Shown in pieces: positions 16,497 to 24,507 of a DNA stretch of 64,000 bases. The notes beneath the pieces were generated by a model, which worked only from the letters and a program-made list of their open reading frames with translations, made no database searches and had not been told where the DNA came from. Source of the stretch: an uncultured Paracoccaceae bacterium (GTDB lineage Bacteria > Pseudomonadota > Alphaproteobacteria > Rhodobacterales > Rhodobacteraceae); NCBI GenBank assembly GCA_947503775.1, contig CANNFE010000002.1, forward strand, positions 186,001 through 250,000. Direction: 5' to 3'. The position numbers were made by a program, and so were the translations under genes. Within the stretch, counting starts at the first letter, position 1; every line of letters begins with the position of its first letter.

Positions 16497-17986
16497 ACGA
16501 GGTGAGAGCACTCGAAGGATCGCCTTGCCAGTCGGGTGAAACGCTGGACGCGGCGACGCGGAAGGCGGGCGGATCCGAGATGCTCGATCAGTATGCGGCA
16601 GACTATCCGGTCGGGCCGCATGACAAGCCACAATCGATGTGCCCTGCCTTCGGATCGCTTCGCGTGGGGTTGCGGATGAAACGGGTCGCGACCGTCCTGT
16701 CGGGGTCGGCCTGCTGTGTTTACGGACTCACTTTCGTGAGCCATTTCTACGGCGCGCGTCGGTCGGTCGGCTATGTGCCATTCGACAGCGAGACGCTGGT
16801 GACGGGCAAGCTGTTCGAGGATATCCGCGAAAGCGTGCATGCTTTGGCCGATCCGGCGGAGCGGGATGCGATTATCGTCACGAACCTCTGTGTGCCGACG
16901 GCATCGGGCGTTCCACTTCGGCTTTTGCCAAAGGAAATCAACGGAGTACGGATCGTCGGCATCGACGTTCCGGGCTTTGGAATTCCAACCCATGCCGAGG
17001 CGAAAGACGTGCTCGCAGGAGCGATGCTGGCCTATGCGGCAGAGGAAATCGCGAACGGTCCGGTGCCTGCACCGGCCGCTGGCAAGGCGGACAGGCCGAC
17101 GGTGACGCTGCTGGGCGAGATGTTCCCGGCAGATCCGATCATGATCGGGCGGCTTCTTGAGCCTTTGGGATTGGCAGCGGGGCCTGTCGTGCCGTGCCGG
17201 GAGTGGCGGGAACTTTATGCGGCGCTTGATTGCGGGGCGGTGGCTGCGATCCATCCATTCTACACCGCGAGCGTCCGGGAATTCGAGCGGGCGGGGCGTC
17301 CTGTCGTGGGATCCGCGCCGGTCGGGCGGGATGGAACGGCGGCCTGGCTTGCCGGGATCGGAGAGGCATTCGGCCTGTCTTCTCAAAAGGTTAGCGATGC
17401 GCAGAACGCGGCTTTGCCTGCGATTGAAGGAGCTCTGAAAGGGTCCCGGATCGATGGGACAGTGACGGTTTCGGGATACGAAGGCTCCGAGCTTTTGGTG
17501 GCGCGGCTGCTGATCGAGAGTGGAGCCAATGTGCCTTATGTGGGCACGGCCTGCGCAAAATCGCGGTGGTCCGAACATGATGCGGAATGGCTTGCGGCGC
17601 GGGGTGTCAAGGTCGTCTTCCGGGCGTCGCTCGAGGATGATCTGAGCGTGATGGAAGGGGTGAAACCCGACCTTGCCATTGGAACGACTCCGGTCGTGCA
17701 GAAGGCGAAAGAGCTTGGGATTCCAGCCCTTTACTTCACCAATCTGATATCCGCGCGGCCCCTGATGGGTGTGGCCGGAGCGGGGTCCTTGCAGCAGGTC
17801 GTGACCGCCGCGATGGGCAACAAGGATCGCATGGCGAAGATGACGGAATTCTTCGATGGCGTGGGGTATAAGGACACCGCTGGCGTCTGGGAGGGCGATC
17901 CGAATGTGCGGGAGGATTTCCGCGATCTGAACCTCAAGAAACTCGCCAAGCAGGAGCGCGCCCGCAAGGCCGCGGAGATGATCTGA
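16493..17986 (+). CDS. bchY: Chlorophyllide reductase subunit Y
   Basis: 497 aa, NifD/BchN-like component of the dark-operative chlorophyllide a reductase. Conserved segments: QSMCPAFGSLRVGLRMKRV, LSGSACCVYGLTFVSHFYGA and VTNLCVPTASGVPL, with Cys residues expected to bind the catalytic 4Fe-4S cluster, and LGIPALYFTNLISARPLMG near the C-terminus. With BchZ it forms the substrate-binding heterotetramer that receives electrons from BchX. The ATG overlaps the stop of the small ORF upstream. Unlike the tight bchX side, 163 bp separate it from bchZ. Confidence 0.97.
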   Translation: MNEVRALEGSPCQSGETLDAATRKAGGSEMLDQYAADYPVGPHDKPQSMCPAFGSLRVGLRMKRVATVLSGSACCVYGLTFVSHFYGARRSVGYVPFDSETLVTGKLFEDIRESVHALADPAERDAIIVTNLCVPTASGVPLRLLPKEINGVRIVGIDVPGFGIPTHAEAKDVLAGAMLAYAAEEIANGPVPAPAAGKADRPTVTLLGEMFPADPIMIGRLLEPLGLAAGPVVPCREWRELYAALDCGAVAAIHPFYTASVREFERAGRPVVGSAPVGRDGTAAWLAGIGEAFGLSSQKVSDAQNAALPAIEGALKGSRIDGTVTVSGYEGSELLVARLLIESGANVPYVGTACAKSRWSEHDAEWLAARGVKVVFRASLEDDLSVMEGVKPDLAIGTTPVVQKAKELGIPALYFTNLISARPLMGVAGAGSLQQVVTAAMGNKDRMAKMTEFFDGVGYKDTAGVWEGDPNVREDFRDLNLKKLAKQERARKAAEMI

Positions 17987-18149
17987 TGGCGATTTGGACA
18001 GTCGGCATCCGGTCGGTATCCGGTCGGCATCCTGGAGGAGGCAAATCCGCATTTGCTCCCCAAAACCGCCTTTTGCGTGAACAGGCGGTTAAAATCAGCT
18101 CCGGCCACGCGAAAACCCATAAGCCATCGCTTATGGATCGGAGGGCGCC
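17987..18149 (+). promoter_or_regulatory. Hairpin-rich bchY-bchZ intergenic segment
   Basis: 163 bp with no credible ORF. It holds an 11-bp tandem repeat (TCGGCATCCGG, TCGGTATCCGG, then a degenerate third unit, 18002-18034) and three stem-loops: GCAAAT/ATTTGC with 4-nt loop (18041-18056), AACCGCCT/AGGCGGTT (18064-18090) and CCATAAGC/GCTTATGG with loop CATC (18117-18136). GGATCGGAGGG before ATG 18150 supplies the bchZ SD. It could stabilise or process the mRNA. None of the stems has a T-run, so termination is unlikely. Confidence 0.6.
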
Positions 18150-19610
18150 ATGCTAGTCACCGATCACGACAGGGCCGGCGGATATTGGGGGGCGGTTTAC
18201 GCCTTTTGTGCCGTCAAGGGATTGCAGGTCGTGATCGACGGGCCGGTCGGTTGCGAGAACCTGCCGGTGACCTCGGTTTTGCATTACACCGATGCGCTTC
18301 CTCCGCATGAGCTGCCGATTGTCGTGACGGGTCTGGGCGAGGAAGAGCTGGGACGCGACGGGACGGAAGGCGCGATGAAGCGGGCGTGGAAGACGCTCGA
18401 CCCCGCGCTCCCGGCGGTTGTCGTGACAGGATCGATCGCCGAGATGATCGGCGGGGGTGTGACGCCTCAAGGGACAAACATTCAGCGGTTCCTGCCGCGC
18501 ACCATCGACGAGGATCAGTGGCAGGCGGGCGATCGGGCGATGACCTGGATCTTTACCGAATTCGGCATGACCAAAGGCCGGATGCCCAAAGAGACCGCGC
18601 GGCCCGAAGGATCGAAGCCGCGCGTCAATATCCTTGGGCCTATGTACGGCACGTTCAACATGCCGTCCGATCTGGCCGAGATCCGGCGTCTGGTCGAAGG
18701 GATCGGGGCCGAGGTCAACATGGTGATGCCGCTGGGCGCGCATGTGGCCGAGATGCGGAACCTTGTAAATGCCGACGCCAATATTTGCATGTATCGCGAG
18801 TTTGGGCGCGGCCTGTGCGAGGTTCTGGGCAAACCCTATCTGCAGGCGCCCATCGGGCTGGAGAGCACGACCAAGTTCCTGCGCACCCTCGGCGAGATGC
18901 TCGATCTGGATCCCGAACCGTTCATCGAGCGCGAGAAGCATTCCACGATCAAGCCGATCTGGGATCTGTGGCGGTCGGTCACGCAGGATTTCTTTGCCAC
19001 CGCGAGTTTCGCGATCGTCGCCAATGAGACCTATACGCGCGGCATTCGCCTCTTCCTTGAAGAGGATATGGGCCTGCCTTGCGCCTTTGCGACGGCCCGG
19101 GTGGCTGGCAAGAAGACGGACAACGAGGATGTGCGGGTGCAGATCGGGGCGAAGAAGCCGCTGATCGTGCTGGGGTCCATCAACGAGAAGATGTACCTTG
19201 CCGAACAGAAGGGCGGGCATGGGCCTCAGCCCGCGTTCATCCCAGCAAGCTTTCCCGGCGCCGCGATCCGGCGGGCCACGGGCACGCCGTTCATGGGCTA
19301 TGCGGGCGCGACCTACCTGATCCAGGAAGTCTGCAACGGGCTTTTCGATGCACTCTTCCATATTCTGCCGCTGGGCACGGAGATGGATGCAGGCGCCGCG
19401 ACGCCGACCCCATTACGGCGCGATTTTCCATGGGATGCGGAGGCGCAGGCGAAGCTCGACGAGATCGTCGCGTCCCATCCCGTCCTCACACGAATTTCGG
19501 CAGCCAAGTCGCTGCGGGATGCGGCGGAAAAAGCCGCCCTTGAAGAAGGTCACGACCGTGTCGTGATCGAGACGGTCACTCGTCTTCAGACTGCACTGGG
19601 AGGTGCCTGA
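18150..19610 (+). CDS. bchZ: Chlorophyllide reductase subunit Z
   Basis: 486 aa, NifK/BchB-like partner of BchY. Conserved segments: [75 protein letters not shown] and [20 protein letters not shown]. Completes BchXYZ, which reduces ring B of chlorophyllide a to the bacteriochlorin. pufQ begins one base after its stop, so bchZ transcription reads into the puf genes. Confidence 0.97.
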   Translation: MLVTDHDRAGGYWGAVYAFCAVKGLQVVIDGPVGCENLPVTSVLHYTDALPPHELPIVVTGLGEEELGRDGTEGAMKRAWKTLDPALPAVVVTGSIAEMIGGGVTPQGTNIQRFLPRTIDEDQWQAGDRAMTWIFTEFGMTKGRMPKETARPEGSKPRVNILGPMYGTFNMPSDLAEIRRLVEGIGAEVNMVMPLGAHVAEMRNLVNADANICMYREFGRGLCEVLGKPYLQAPIGLESTTKFLRTLGEMLDLDPEPFIEREKHSTIKPIWDLWRSVTQDFFATASFAIVANETYTRGIRLFLEEDMGLPCAFATARVAGKKTDNEDVRVQIGAKKPLIVLGSINEKMYLAEQKGGHGPQPAFIPASFPGAAIRRATGTPFMGYAGATYLIQEVCNGLFDALFHILPLGTEMDAGAATPTPLRRDFPWDAEAQAKLDEIVASHPVLTRISAAKSLRDAAEKAALEEGHDRVVIETVTRLQTALGGA

Positions 19611-19611
19611 T

Positions 19612-19836
19612 ATGACAGACTTCACGTCCGACGTCGTTGTTTCCAAAACCCGGAAGGCTCCGCCAAAACGCGAATACTACGCGTATTTCGGGGTCATCTT
19701 TCTGGCGACGCTGCCGCTTGCCATCGTGACCTGGCTGCTGAAAGCGGCCCGCCGGATGGAGCTTCCCGAGAAGGGACCGATTGCTACTGCCTGGAGCCAG
19801 GCGCGCATTATCACGCCGATGATCTTCACGGCATGA
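19612..19836 (+). CDS. pufQ: PufQ
   Basis: 74 aa from ATG 19612; an in-frame GTG at 19603 would overlap bchZ. A basic N-terminus (SKTRKAPPKREYYAYFG) precedes one membrane segment (VIFLATLPLAIVTWLL) and the conserved tail GPIATAWSQARIITPMIF. PufQ is a small membrane protein needed for normal BChl and RC-LH complex formation in Rhodobacter; its precise mechanism is unsettled. First puf gene, followed by a hairpin-containing leader to pufB. Confidence 0.93.
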   Translation: MTDFTSDVVVSKTRKAPPKREYYAYFGVIFLATLPLAIVTWLLKAARRMELPEKGPIATAWSQARIITPMIFTA

Positions 19837-19863
19837 CCGAGCTGAGGGCCGCGAGGCCCGCAG

Positions 19864-19915
19864 AACCGCGGGGGGTTCGCCCCCGCACATACCCGGCCGC
19901 GGGGTCTGCGCGGTT
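19864..19915 (+). promoter_or_regulatory. pufQ-pufB intercistronic hairpin
   Basis: Outer arms AACCGCG (19864-19870) and CGCGGTT (19909-19915) enclose a compact alternative stem GCGGGGG/CCCCCGC (19868-19886). GGAGGA before pufB follows. Structures at this position in Rhodobacter shape processing and 5' stability of the abundant pufBA mRNA. That role here is inferred from position. Confidence 0.5.
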
Positions 19916-19941
19916 TCAGTTCATTTTTCCGGAGGAAAAGC

Positions 19942-20100
19942 ATGGCTGACAGAACGGACCTGTCCTTTACGGGTCTTACAGACGAGCAGGCGCAGGAGTT
20001 GCACTCGGTCTATATGAGCGGTCTGACGATCTTCACGATCATCGCCGTGGTCGCTCATATCCTGACCTACATCAAACTGCCCTGGTTCGCCTGGGGCTGA
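19942..20100 (+). CDS. pufB: LH1 antenna beta polypeptide
   Basis: 52 aa; strong SD GGAGGA. Sequence has the classical LH1-beta pattern: polar N-terminus with [17 protein letters not shown] (first conserved His, position 21), a membrane helix [18 protein letters not shown] carrying the BChl-ligating His at 39, and the aromatic end PWFAWG. Binds BChl a and carotenoid together with PufA in the ring around the reaction centre. Confidence 0.96.
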   Translation: MADRTDLSFTGLTDEQAQELHSVYMSGLTIFTIIAVVAHILTYIKLPWFAWG

Positions 20101-20112
20101 GGGAGATAGATC

Positions 20113-20283
20113 ATGGCACAATTTTACAAGATCTGGCTCGTCTTTGACCCCCGCCGCGTCTTCGTGGCGCAAGGCGTCTTCCTGTTCCTGCTTGCAGCGA
20201 TGATTCATCTCGTCCTGCTCAGCAATCCAGGGACGAACTGGTTCCAGCGGGCCTTTGCCGACGAAGTCGCAGTGGCCGAATAA
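20113..20283 (+). CDS. pufA: LH1 antenna alpha polypeptide
   Basis: 56 aa, 12 bp after pufB; SD GGGAGA. LH1-alpha hallmark [18 protein letters not shown], then the membrane helix [15 protein letters not shown] with the BChl-binding His, and a soluble C-terminus ending VAVAE. Followed by hairpins before pufL. Confidence 0.97.
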   Translation: MAQFYKIWLVFDPRRVFVAQGVFLFLLAAMIHLVLLSNPGTNWFQRAFADEVAVAE

Positions 20284-20304
20284 GACCGGTTTGAAGATAT
20301 CGCT

Positions 20305-20361
20305 GCGGGCGGGTGCGCCTCGCCCGCGGCAAACGACACGCAGGGGGGCGGTGTGCGCCCC
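20305..20361 (+). promoter_or_regulatory. pufA-pufL intercistronic stem-loops
   Basis: Two GC stems: GCGGGCG/CGCCCGC (20305-20327) and GGGGCG/CGCCCC (20345-20361), just upstream of the pufL SD (TAGGAG, 20364-20369). In Rhodobacter, hairpins here block 3' exonucleases and leave a stable pufBA segment, giving excess LH1 over reaction centre. The same use is inferred. Confidence 0.65.
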
Positions 20362-20376
20362 ATTAGGAGTTTCGAG

Positions 20377-21225
20377 ATGGCACAGCTCAGTTTCGAGAGA
20401 AAGTATCGCGTCCGAGGCGGGACGCTCGTCGGCGGCGATCTGTTCGATTTCTGGGTCGGGCCGTTTTATGTGGGGTTCTTCGGGATCACCGGGTTCTTCT
20501 TCACCGTTCTGGGGACGATCCTGATCTTTTACGGTGCGGCGATCGGGCCGACTTGGAACCCTTGGCTGATTTCAATCGATCCGCCGGCCCTGGAATACGG
20601 ACTGCAGGCGGCGCCCCTGGCCGAAGGCGGGCTGTGGCAGATCATCACGATCTGCGCGCTGGGCTCGTTCACCTGTTGGATGATGCGCGAGGTCGAGATC
20701 TGCCGAAAGCTGGGCATGGGCTATCACGTGCCTTTCGCCTTCGGGGTCGCGATCCTGGCCTATTTCACGCTGGTGGTCATCCGCCCGGTGCTGATGGGCG
20801 CCTGGGGGCATGCGTTCCCCTACGGAATCTGGAGCCACCTCGATTGGGTGAACAACGTGGGCTACGCCTACGGCAACTTCCACTACAACCCGGCGCATAT
20901 GATCGCGATCACGTTCTTCTTTACCAACGCGCTGGCGCTGGCTTTGCATGGATCGCTCGTTCTGTCAGCGGTCAATCCGGCGAAGGGCGAGGAAGTCAAA
21001 TCGCCCGAGCATGAAGACACATATTTCCGCGATCTGATCGGCTATTCGATCGGGCCGCTCGGTATTCACCGGCTGGGTCTGTTCCTGGCGCTGAATGCGG
21101 GCCTGTGGAGCGCGATCTGTATCGTCGTCTCGGGCACGGTCTGGTTCGAGGAGTGGATCGTCTGGTGGTACTGGTATGTCGATCTGCCGTGGTGGATCAA
21201 TCTCGAGGGAGGCATCAATGGCTGA
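20377..21225 (+). CDS. pufL: Photosynthetic reaction centre L subunit
   Basis: 282 aa, start [20 protein letters not shown]; an in-frame ATG at 20353 precedes the SD. Five membrane helices. Conserved segments: [37 protein letters not shown] with BChl-ligating His residues, and [14 protein letters not shown] with the iron-ligand region. With PufM it binds the special pair, bacteriopheophytins and quinones. The 3' end overlaps pufM by 8 bp. Confidence 0.98.
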   Translation: MAQLSFERKYRVRGGTLVGGDLFDFWVGPFYVGFFGITGFFFTVLGTILIFYGAAIGPTWNPWLISIDPPALEYGLQAAPLAEGGLWQIITICALGSFTCWMMREVEICRKLGMGYHVPFAFGVAILAYFTLVVIRPVLMGAWGHAFPYGIWSHLDWVNNVGYAYGNFHYNPAHMIAITFFFTNALALALHGSLVLSAVNPAKGEEVKSPEHEDTYFRDLIGYSIGPLGIHRLGLFLALNAGLWSAICIVVSGTVWFEEWIVWWYWYVDLPWWINLEGGING

Positions 21226-22144
21226 GTATCAGAACATCTTCACTCAGGTGCAGGTTCAGGGCCCGGTCGAGATGGGCATGGACAGTGATGCCAACATCGC
21301 CGAAGGGCGGCTTGGGAAGGGGGGCTTCTCGCCTCTCTTCGGGCTCTTCGGGAATGCGCAGCTGGGGCCGATCTATCTCGGCACGTTCGGAATGATCTCG
21401 CTGGCGACCGGAGCGATCTGGTTCGTCATGGTGGGCATGAGCTTCTGGGCACAGGCCGGGTACAACCCGGGCGTCTTTGCGCGCGATCTTTTCTATTTCG
21501 CGCTGGAGCCGCCATCGGCCGATTACGGGCTGAGCATTCCGCCGATGGCGGAAGGCGGGTATTTCCTGATCGCGTCGTTTTTCCTGCTGATATCGGTGCT
21601 GACCTGGTGGGTGCGCACCTATCTGAGGGCCGAGGCGCTGGGCATGGGCAAGCACGTGGCCTGGGCCTTTGCGTCGGCGATCTGGCTGTTTCTGGTGCTG
21701 GGGCTTTTCCGGCCGATCCTGATGGGGTCGTGGTCCGAAATGGTGCCTTACGGGATCTTCCCGCATCTGGACTGGACGAACCTTTTCTCGATCACCTACG
21801 GGAACCTCTTCTATAATCCGTTTCACGCTTTGAGCATCGTGTTCCTCTATGGATCGGCCCTGCTCTTTGCGATGCACGGCGCGACCATCCTGGCGGTCAG
21901 CCGCTTTGGCGGAGAGCGCGAGATCGAGCAGATCATCGATCGCGGCACGGCGTCTGAACGGGCGGGTCTGTTCTGGCGCTGGACCATGGGGTTCAACGCG
22001 TCGATGGAAGGGATCCATCGCTGGGCCTGGTGGTTTGCGGTGCTGACAACGCTGACCGGCGGCATAGGTATCCTGCTGACCGGAACGGTCGTCGACAACT
22101 GGTTTGTCTGGGCACAGGACCACGGCTACGCGCCGCTGAATTAA
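21218..22144 (+). CDS. pufM: Photosynthetic reaction centre M subunit
   Basis: 308 aa from ATG 21218, overlapping pufL. Starts [20 protein letters not shown]. Conserved segments: [20 protein letters not shown] with BChl His ligands, [20 protein letters not shown] and [14 protein letters not shown] near the iron and QA site. It ends GYAPLN and is short at the C-terminus, as in Rhodobacter M subunits without a tetrahaem cytochrome subunit. pufX-like follows after 13 bp. Confidence 0.98.
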   Translation: MAEYQNIFTQVQVQGPVEMGMDSDANIAEGRLGKGGFSPLFGLFGNAQLGPIYLGTFGMISLATGAIWFVMVGMSFWAQAGYNPGVFARDLFYFALEPPSADYGLSIPPMAEGGYFLIASFFLLISVLTWWVRTYLRAEALGMGKHVAWAFASAIWLFLVLGLFRPILMGSWSEMVPYGIFPHLDWTNLFSITYGNLFYNPFHALSIVFLYGSALLFAMHGATILAVSRFGGEREIEQIIDRGTASERAGLFWRWTMGFNASMEGIHRWAWWFAVLTTLTGGIGILLTGTVVDNWFVWAQDHGYAPLN

Positions 22145-22157
22145 GGAGATCGGCGAG

Positions 22158-22391
22158 ATGAGTGAGAACCACGACTATCTGAGAACCGCCGGCGCAAGTC
22201 GCCTTTACGGAGACGTCTTGCTGCTGCAACTGAAGGGAGCGGCCTATGCGGCCGTCGTCCTTCTGGCGCTGCTGGCCGGATATATGGTGCTGCTGGGGAT
22301 TTCGGCGCTGTTGCCGCCGGAATCGAAGGAAGCGCTCGATCCGACACCGACCTCGTCCTTGATCGTGGAGGAGACCTCTCCTTACGCGTGA
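22158..22391 (+). CDS. pufX: PufX-like RC-LH1 core protein
   Basis: 77 aa with SD AAGGAG. One membrane helix (GAAYAAVVLLALLAGYMVLLG) after a polar, partly basic N-terminus, then ALLPPESKEALDPTPTS. The helix-end motif with Leu-Pro and a Pro-rich periplasmic tail recalls PufX (MLPE...AP.P in Rhodobacter). It holds the pufX position after pufM, with no pufC. PufX opens the LH1 ring for quinone exchange and in some species dimerises the core. PufX sequences diverge strongly, so the call rests on position, size and topology. Confidence 0.8.
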   Translation: MSENHDYLRTAGASRLYGDVLLLQLKGAAYAAVVLLALLAGYMVLLGISALLPPESKEALDPTPTSSLIVEETSPYA

Positions 22392-22505
22392 TCGGGAGCC
22401 TTCTGGCTCCTGAGCCGGTTCGGGCGCTCTCCCCTGACCGCCCGATCCTCGGAGGGCCGTGCCTGCATGGTCTTCCGGTTCCCTTCCTGTTGGCTACAGG
22501 AAAGC

Positions 22506-22544
22506 GGCACCGCGTCAGCTCGGGTTGACGCGGTGCCATTTTTT
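22506..22544 (+). terminator. Terminator of the photosynthesis superoperon
   Basis: Perfect 12-bp stem GGCACCGCGTCA (22506-22517) / TGACGCGGTGCC (22526-22537), 8-nt loop, then ATTTTTT. Two smaller stems lie between the pufX stop and this point (GGAGCC/GGCTCC around 22394-22409 and CGGGCG/CGCCCG around 22428-22451). Ends the crtE-to-pufX transcript. Confidence 0.93.
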
Positions 22545-22861
22545 GACCAGTCGCGACAGGCCCCTTTGTTAACCTTGTTTTTTCGGCACACCTGTCGCGC
22601 GAAAGCGACAATCGACCTTAGGCTGTGGGCTGAAGCGGAGCGATAGGCCTATTTCATTGAGCCTGACCGGAAATCGTCGCTCGCGTCATCGTGGTCCTTC
22701 AGAAACAGACTGCAATTGCTGATATTAATCACGGTCTTATGAGGTGGCCGGAGTTGGATCGTCTTCTTGGCAAGGCGGCCCAATGAGGGTCTAATCGGAA
22801 CGAATAGCCGCTCCGGATCGTCCTTATACCGGAGTGACATGTAGCAAGCAGGTTTGAACAC
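22545..22861. other. Intergenic segment without a gene
   Basis: 317 bp between the puf terminator and the next gene. No ORF with coding character was recognised on either strand. It contains an inverted repeat TGTCGC/GCGACA (22593-22610) and an isolated TTAACC (22569). It probably holds the promoter of the following gene. Confidence 0.5.
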
Positions 22862-23215
22862 GTGAGTATTCCAAGAGATGCGGCGCTCGATCAGATGATC
22901 GAGTTTGCGATGGAGGAGCTTCTCTCCGGTAATTCCAACAGGAAGCGCGCGATGGTTCGAAAGATGGCAGAGACCTGGCCGGAGGAACCTGCGCTGGCGC
23001 TGGTCTATGCGGTGACCTCGGCCACCGAGACGATCGAGGATACGTTCCGCGAAAAGGCGCCCGAGGATCCGGTGATCCCGTTGGGCTACCGGTTGTCGGC
23101 GCTGATTTCGGCGGATGTGCATGCGGTGCAGTCGATGGGCCAGATCCCGTCGATGGCCGAGGATCTGCTGCATTTCTGGCGCCGGGTCGATCCGCTGTTC
23201 TTGCGGATGCAGTAG
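22862..23215 (+). CDS. Conserved-looking protein of unknown function
   Basis: 117 aa with GTG start; SD weak. All-helical soluble protein (ALDQMIEFAMEELLSGNSNR, RAMVRKMAETWPEEPALALV, MAEDLLHFWRRVDPLFLRMQ) with no membrane segment or Cys. Codon use is typical of the region. I do not recognise the family. It stands alone between the puf terminator and its own terminator at 23265. Confidence 0.7.
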   Translation: MSIPRDAALDQMIEFAMEELLSGNSNRKRAMVRKMAETWPEEPALALVYAVTSATETIEDTFREKAPEDPVIPLGYRLSALISADVHAVQSMGQIPSMAEDLLHFWRRVDPLFLRMQ

Positions 23216-23264
23216 ATCCGGGATGATGGGACGGCGCGCGGTCAAGGCTTCGCCTGACCGACGC

Positions 23265-23291
23265 CCCGCCCACCATCCCCGGCGGGTTTTT
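23265..23291 (+). terminator. Rho-independent terminator
   Basis: CCCGCC (23265-23270), 10-nt loop, GGCGGG (23281-23286), then five T. It ends the gene at 22862-23215. Confidence 0.82.
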
Positions 23292-23320
23292 GGTGGTTTG
23301 GGGTTTCTGGGCTTCTTCTG

Positions 23321-23388
23321 GGCTTCACCCGTTCGAGGCTCAATACGTCCAGCGGACGTCTTGCCGGCTACGCCGGACCGCCTCTCAC
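23321..23388 (-). repeat. 68-bp stop-anchored palindromic repeat, copy 1
   Basis: Flanks GGCTTCACCCGTTCGAGGCT and ACCGCCTCTCAC enclose two 3-nt-loop palindromes, ACGTCC-agc-GGACGT and CCGGC-tac-GCCGG. The same 68-bp layout recurs at 55541-55608 and 56351-56418 with different but still paired stem sequences. The right end contains the TGA stop of the minus-strand gene at 23385, exactly as copy 3 contains the stop of the K+ transporter gene. Confidence 0.75.
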
Positions 23389-24104
23389 ACCATTCGAATG
23401 ACGTCCTTGTCGATGGCGAGCATGTAGCCGCGGCGCGCGATATTGCGCACCAGAAGCTCTGACACCATCTGATTGCCGAGCGTATCGCGCAGGCGCTTGA
23501 TCCGGGTCGCGCCTGCGGCCTCTTCGCAATCGGCGGCGGGCTTGCCCGAGATCATGCCCTCGATCTCGGCCCCTGACAGCACGTCCTCGTCCATCCGCGC
23601 CTCGGCGAGGACCGAGAGCGTTTCGATGGCGGCCTCGGTCAGCTTGAATTCGAAGTTGTTGAGATAGACCACATTCTGATCGCGGCTGATCAGAAGCGAA
23701 TTGACCTGGATCCCCGTCCGTTCGATCTGCGCCATGCGGCGGTTGAGCGTGATCAGCATCACCAAGAAGACCAGTGCCGCAATCAGAAGCGCGGTGGCGA
23801 AGACGAGCAGCACGAAGATCACCATACGGTAGCTGGTGAGGATGTCTGAGAAAGAGGTCCCCGATTGCGCGAGGATCTCGAGCAGCTTGATCTCGGCGCC
23901 CGAGGTCAGATCGTCATTTTCGATGAAAAGCTGCTCGACCCGTGCATTGAAGGCGTTCGCATCGGGCAGGTTCAGGAACAGTAGAGTGGCGGTGATGAGC
24001 AGAACCGCCACGATGGCGGCCATGCCGCCTGCCACGATCCGGGTGCCCGCCTGCCGCGCCTCAGAAGCGGAGGAAGAAGTTACCTGCACTGCCCTTCCTT
24101 TCAT
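23385..24104 (-). CDS. Membrane protein with putative C-terminal winged-helix domain
   Basis: 239 aa from ATG 24104 (MKGRAVQVTSSS); ATG 24137 is possible. Two membrane segments, IVAGGMAAIVAVLLITATLL and MVIFVLLVFATALLIAALVF, flank a ~55-aa periplasmic loop. The cytoplasmic tail LTEAAIETLSVLAEARMDED...ATRIKRLRDTLGNQMVSELL followed by NIARRGYMLAID resembles the recognition helix and wing of OmpR-type winged-helix domains (RxxL..RIxxxRGxGY pattern). It may be a one-component membrane regulator with the domain at the C-terminus, the reverse of ToxR/CadC. Its start overlaps the small secreted protein upstream by 44 bp, suggesting one operon. DNA binding is inferred. Confidence 0.65.
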   Translation of the reverse strand: MKGRAVQVTSSSASEARQAGTRIVAGGMAAIVAVLLITATLLFLNLPDANAFNARVEQLFIENDDLTSGAEIKLLEILAQSGTSFSDILTSYRMVIFVLLVFATALLIAALVFLVMLITLNRRMAQIERTGIQVNSLLISRDQNVVYLNNFEFKLTEAAIETLSVLAEARMDEDVLSGAEIEGMISGKPAADCEEAAGATRIKRLRDTLGNQMVSELLVRNIARRGYMLAIDKDVIRMV

Positions 24105-24333
24105 CGAGCCCACTTTCGTCGAAGACCGACACCACATTCAAAAGCTGCCAACCGGTGCCGTCAAGGCGACGTTCAAGCTGAGAGCGGGCGTTGTTGCGAT
24201 TGCAGGGTTCGGAGATTTCGACGACGCCGTAATGCAGCCGCAGAGGATCGTCCTGCTTGGCCTTGTAATCGGCATAGCAGGCCGCCTGGGCAGGCGATGC
24301 CAAAAGGGCCAGGGCGATGAGTGTGTGTTTCAT
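24061..24333 (-). CDS. Small secreted cysteine-containing protein
   Basis: 90 aa. Signal peptide MKHTLIALALLASPAQA, then a mature domain with two Cys (AACYADYKAKQDD, SEPCNRNNARSQLERRL) that could form a disulphide, ending GNFFLRF. Family not recognised. It overlaps the start of the following membrane-regulator gene, so the two are likely co-expressed; a periplasmic partner for that membrane protein is possible. Confidence 0.65.
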   Translation of the reverse strand: MKHTLIALALLASPAQAACYADYKAKQDDPLRLHYGVVEISEPCNRNNARSQLERRLDGTGWQLLNVVSVFDESGLDERKGSAGNFFLRF

Positions 24334-24507
24334 GCCCTGATCATAGACCGGGGCGGCCCGGGATATTCAATAACGACGAGCGGAGGCCGGGCGCTATCGG
24401 ATAGCCCTGTGACGATATTGCCTGACAGCATCCAGGCCATCCAGCGTGAGGTCAGCGGTGCCGCGGGCGGCGGGATCGCACAAGACCAAGAGATGGGGAG
24501 ATCCCGC

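Noticed and set aside
18153-19361. 402-codon minus-strand ORF within bchZ
   Set aside because: bchZ is conserved throughout; the reverse frame is His/Arg/Asp-rich without family features.
22593-22610. TGT-N12-ACA match downstream of the puf terminator
   Set aside because: The inner bases (TGTCG...CGACA) do not match the TGTCA/TGACA preference, and it lies after the terminator with no photosynthesis gene downstream. More likely a chance hairpin.
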